From Campylobacterales bacterium (GTDB taxonomy: Bacteria > Campylobacterota > Campylobacteria > Campylobacterales > Sulfurimonadaceae): DNA of 64,000 nucleotides. Shown piece by piece: positions 63,351 to 64,000 of the stretch. The first letter of the stretch is position 1; each line of letters opens with the position of its first letter. The position numbers and the translations under genes are program-made. The stretch covers positions 186,001 to 250,000 of the forward strand of contig JAPLGO010000012.1 in assembly GCA_026390115.1 (NCBI GenBank). The letters run 5' to 3'. The notes under the pieces are model-generated. The model was not told the origin of the DNA. It saw only the letters and a program-made list of their open reading frames with translations, and did not search any database.

Positions 63351-64000
63351 ACAAACAATATTGATTGTAGATGACATAAAAGAGAATATTGATGTACTGG
63401 TTGAATTACTCAAAAAATTTGATGTCATAACAGCGCTTGATGGGCAGAGCGCAATTGATATAGCACTCCAAGAAGAGAATATCGACCTTGTCCTTCTTGA
63501 TATCATGATGCCGAAAATGAATGGATTTGAAGTGTGTAAAATACTAAAACAAAATCCAAAAACCACCAATATTCCTATTATATTTTTGAGTGCTAAAGAC
63601 AAACGCCAAGATATAGAAAAGGGTTTTGAAGCAGGAGGTGTGGATTATATTGTTAAGCCCTTTAACCCAAATGAACTTTTATCCAGAGTTGGGACTCACT
63701 TAGAGCTGAGAGGGTACCAAAAAGATTTGGAAGCAAGAGTTAAAGAAGAGATTAAAAAAAATTTAGATAAAGAGCAGATGATACATCAGCAGGCAAAACA
63801 GGCGGCAATCGGTGAACTTTTGATGCATATAGCACATCAATGGAAACAGCCTCTCTCTACTTTGGGCTCCATAAATATTTTAAACAAGGCAAGGGTAGAG
63901 GAGGGTGTGCTTCCAACTTTGGAGGAGTTTAAAAAATCAGTCGAGAAGTCTGAAGAGCTTATCATGTTTATGTCAGACACAATAGAGACTTTCAAAAATT
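63340..64000 (+). CDS. Response regulator - histidine kinase, 3' truncated by window edge
   Basis: It starts at ATG 63340, seven bases after AAAGGAG, inside the end of the preceding kinase gene. The receiver is complete (LIVDDIKENI, phospho-acceptor Asp in LLDIMMPKMNG, Lys in VKPFNP). A coiled coil and a HisKA-like H box (HIAHQWKQPLS) follow; the HATPase is beyond the window. The H box is of the HQWRQPL type seen in the kinase at 21790. It probably receives phosphate from the dual-sensor kinase and relays it, forming a phosphorelay. Confidence 0.9.
   Translation, partial: MRSKQTILIVDDIKENIDVLVELLKKFDVITALDGQSAIDIALQEENIDLVLLDIMMPKMNGFEVCKILKQNPKTTNIPIIFLSAKDKRQDIEKGFEAGGVDYIVKPFNPNELLSRVGTHLELRGYQKDLEARVKEEIKKNLDKEQMIHQQAKQAAIGELLMHIAHQWKQPLSTLGSINILNKARVEEGVLPTLEEFKKSVEKSEELIMFMSDTIETFKN

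Overview
The window is AT-rich, densely packed chromosomal DNA with no tRNA, rRNA, CRISPR array, insertion sequence or phage gene that I can see. It most likely comes from a free-living, denitrifying Campylobacterota (epsilonproteobacterium) of the Sulfurimonas type. The signs are a clade II cytochrome-c nitrous oxide reductase with a Wolinella-like accessory order (nosZ-B-D-G-C1-C2-H-F with nosL and nosY), an FlgS-like flagellar kinase, a pdxJ-pdxA pair, and many PAS/GGDEF/HisKA signalling proteins. This placement rests on recognised protein families and gene order, not on a database search.

Layout. 1-3.7 kb: end of a PAS-HD-GYP protein, two unknown genes, a response regulator with a degenerate GGDEF domain, and a tiny lysine-rich protein. 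3.9-9.4 kb: YyaL/DUF255 protein, PPK2, PlsC, and the translationally coupled pdxJ-pdxA (pdxA carries an in-frame 36-bp tandem duplication). 9.4-11.8 kb: a C10 tract, then a PstS-like binding protein coupled to a diguanylate cyclase. 11.9-18.8 kb: tgt, efp, an amino-acid permease and dnaE. 18.9-25.5 kb: a GAF-PAS-GGDEF protein, an M18 aminopeptidase, a PAS histidine kinase, an FlgS-like kinase and two small unknown genes. 25.6-28 kb: an OpgB-like phosphoglycerol transferase. 28-30.9 kb: a divergent locus with fused siroheme decarboxylase plus three small membrane proteins on one side, and precorrin-2 dehydrogenase plus a small membrane protein on the other. 31-33.3 kb: an MFS protein and a TrpD-like protein.

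33.5-50.8 kb is the denitrification core. A rightward operon (NosL-like, small membrane protein, FtsX-type permease, LolD-type ATPase, Cys-rich membrane protein, NosL-like lipoprotein) converges on a leftward nosZ-B-D-G-C1-C2-H-F-L-Y-(NosL-like)-PAS operon. Upstream of nosZ lie a PilJ/NarX-like membrane protein, a Crp/Fnr regulator and a small periplasmic protein. 51-57.5 kb (minus strand): ftsZ, ftsA, a PpiD-like foldase, a GGDEF-EAL protein, an SCO1-like protein, and then (to 59 kb) a periplasmic-binding/PAS protein. 59-64 kb: bioA, a large sensor kinase with two periplasmic-binding domains, and a truncated response-regulator kinase.

How it fits together. Siroheme made by the precorrin-2 dehydrogenase branch is decarboxylated towards heme d1 (nitrite reduction). 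The nos operon reduces N2O and supplies electron transfer (NosG, NosH, two cytochromes c) and copper-site maturation (NosD/F/Y/L). Three promoters, two in the divergent siroheme locus and one at nosZ, share the same layout: an FNR-type palindrome centred 29.5 bp from the near edge of a -10 element. This points to common control by a Crp/Fnr protein, possibly the one encoded next to nosZ. The most interesting less-described items are the NosL/FtsX/LolD/CPFC-membrane-protein operon, the Crp/Fnr-PilJ-like-periplasmic operon, a roughly 130-bp repeat present in both convergent intergenic regions, and a response regulator whose start codon appears to be non-standard.
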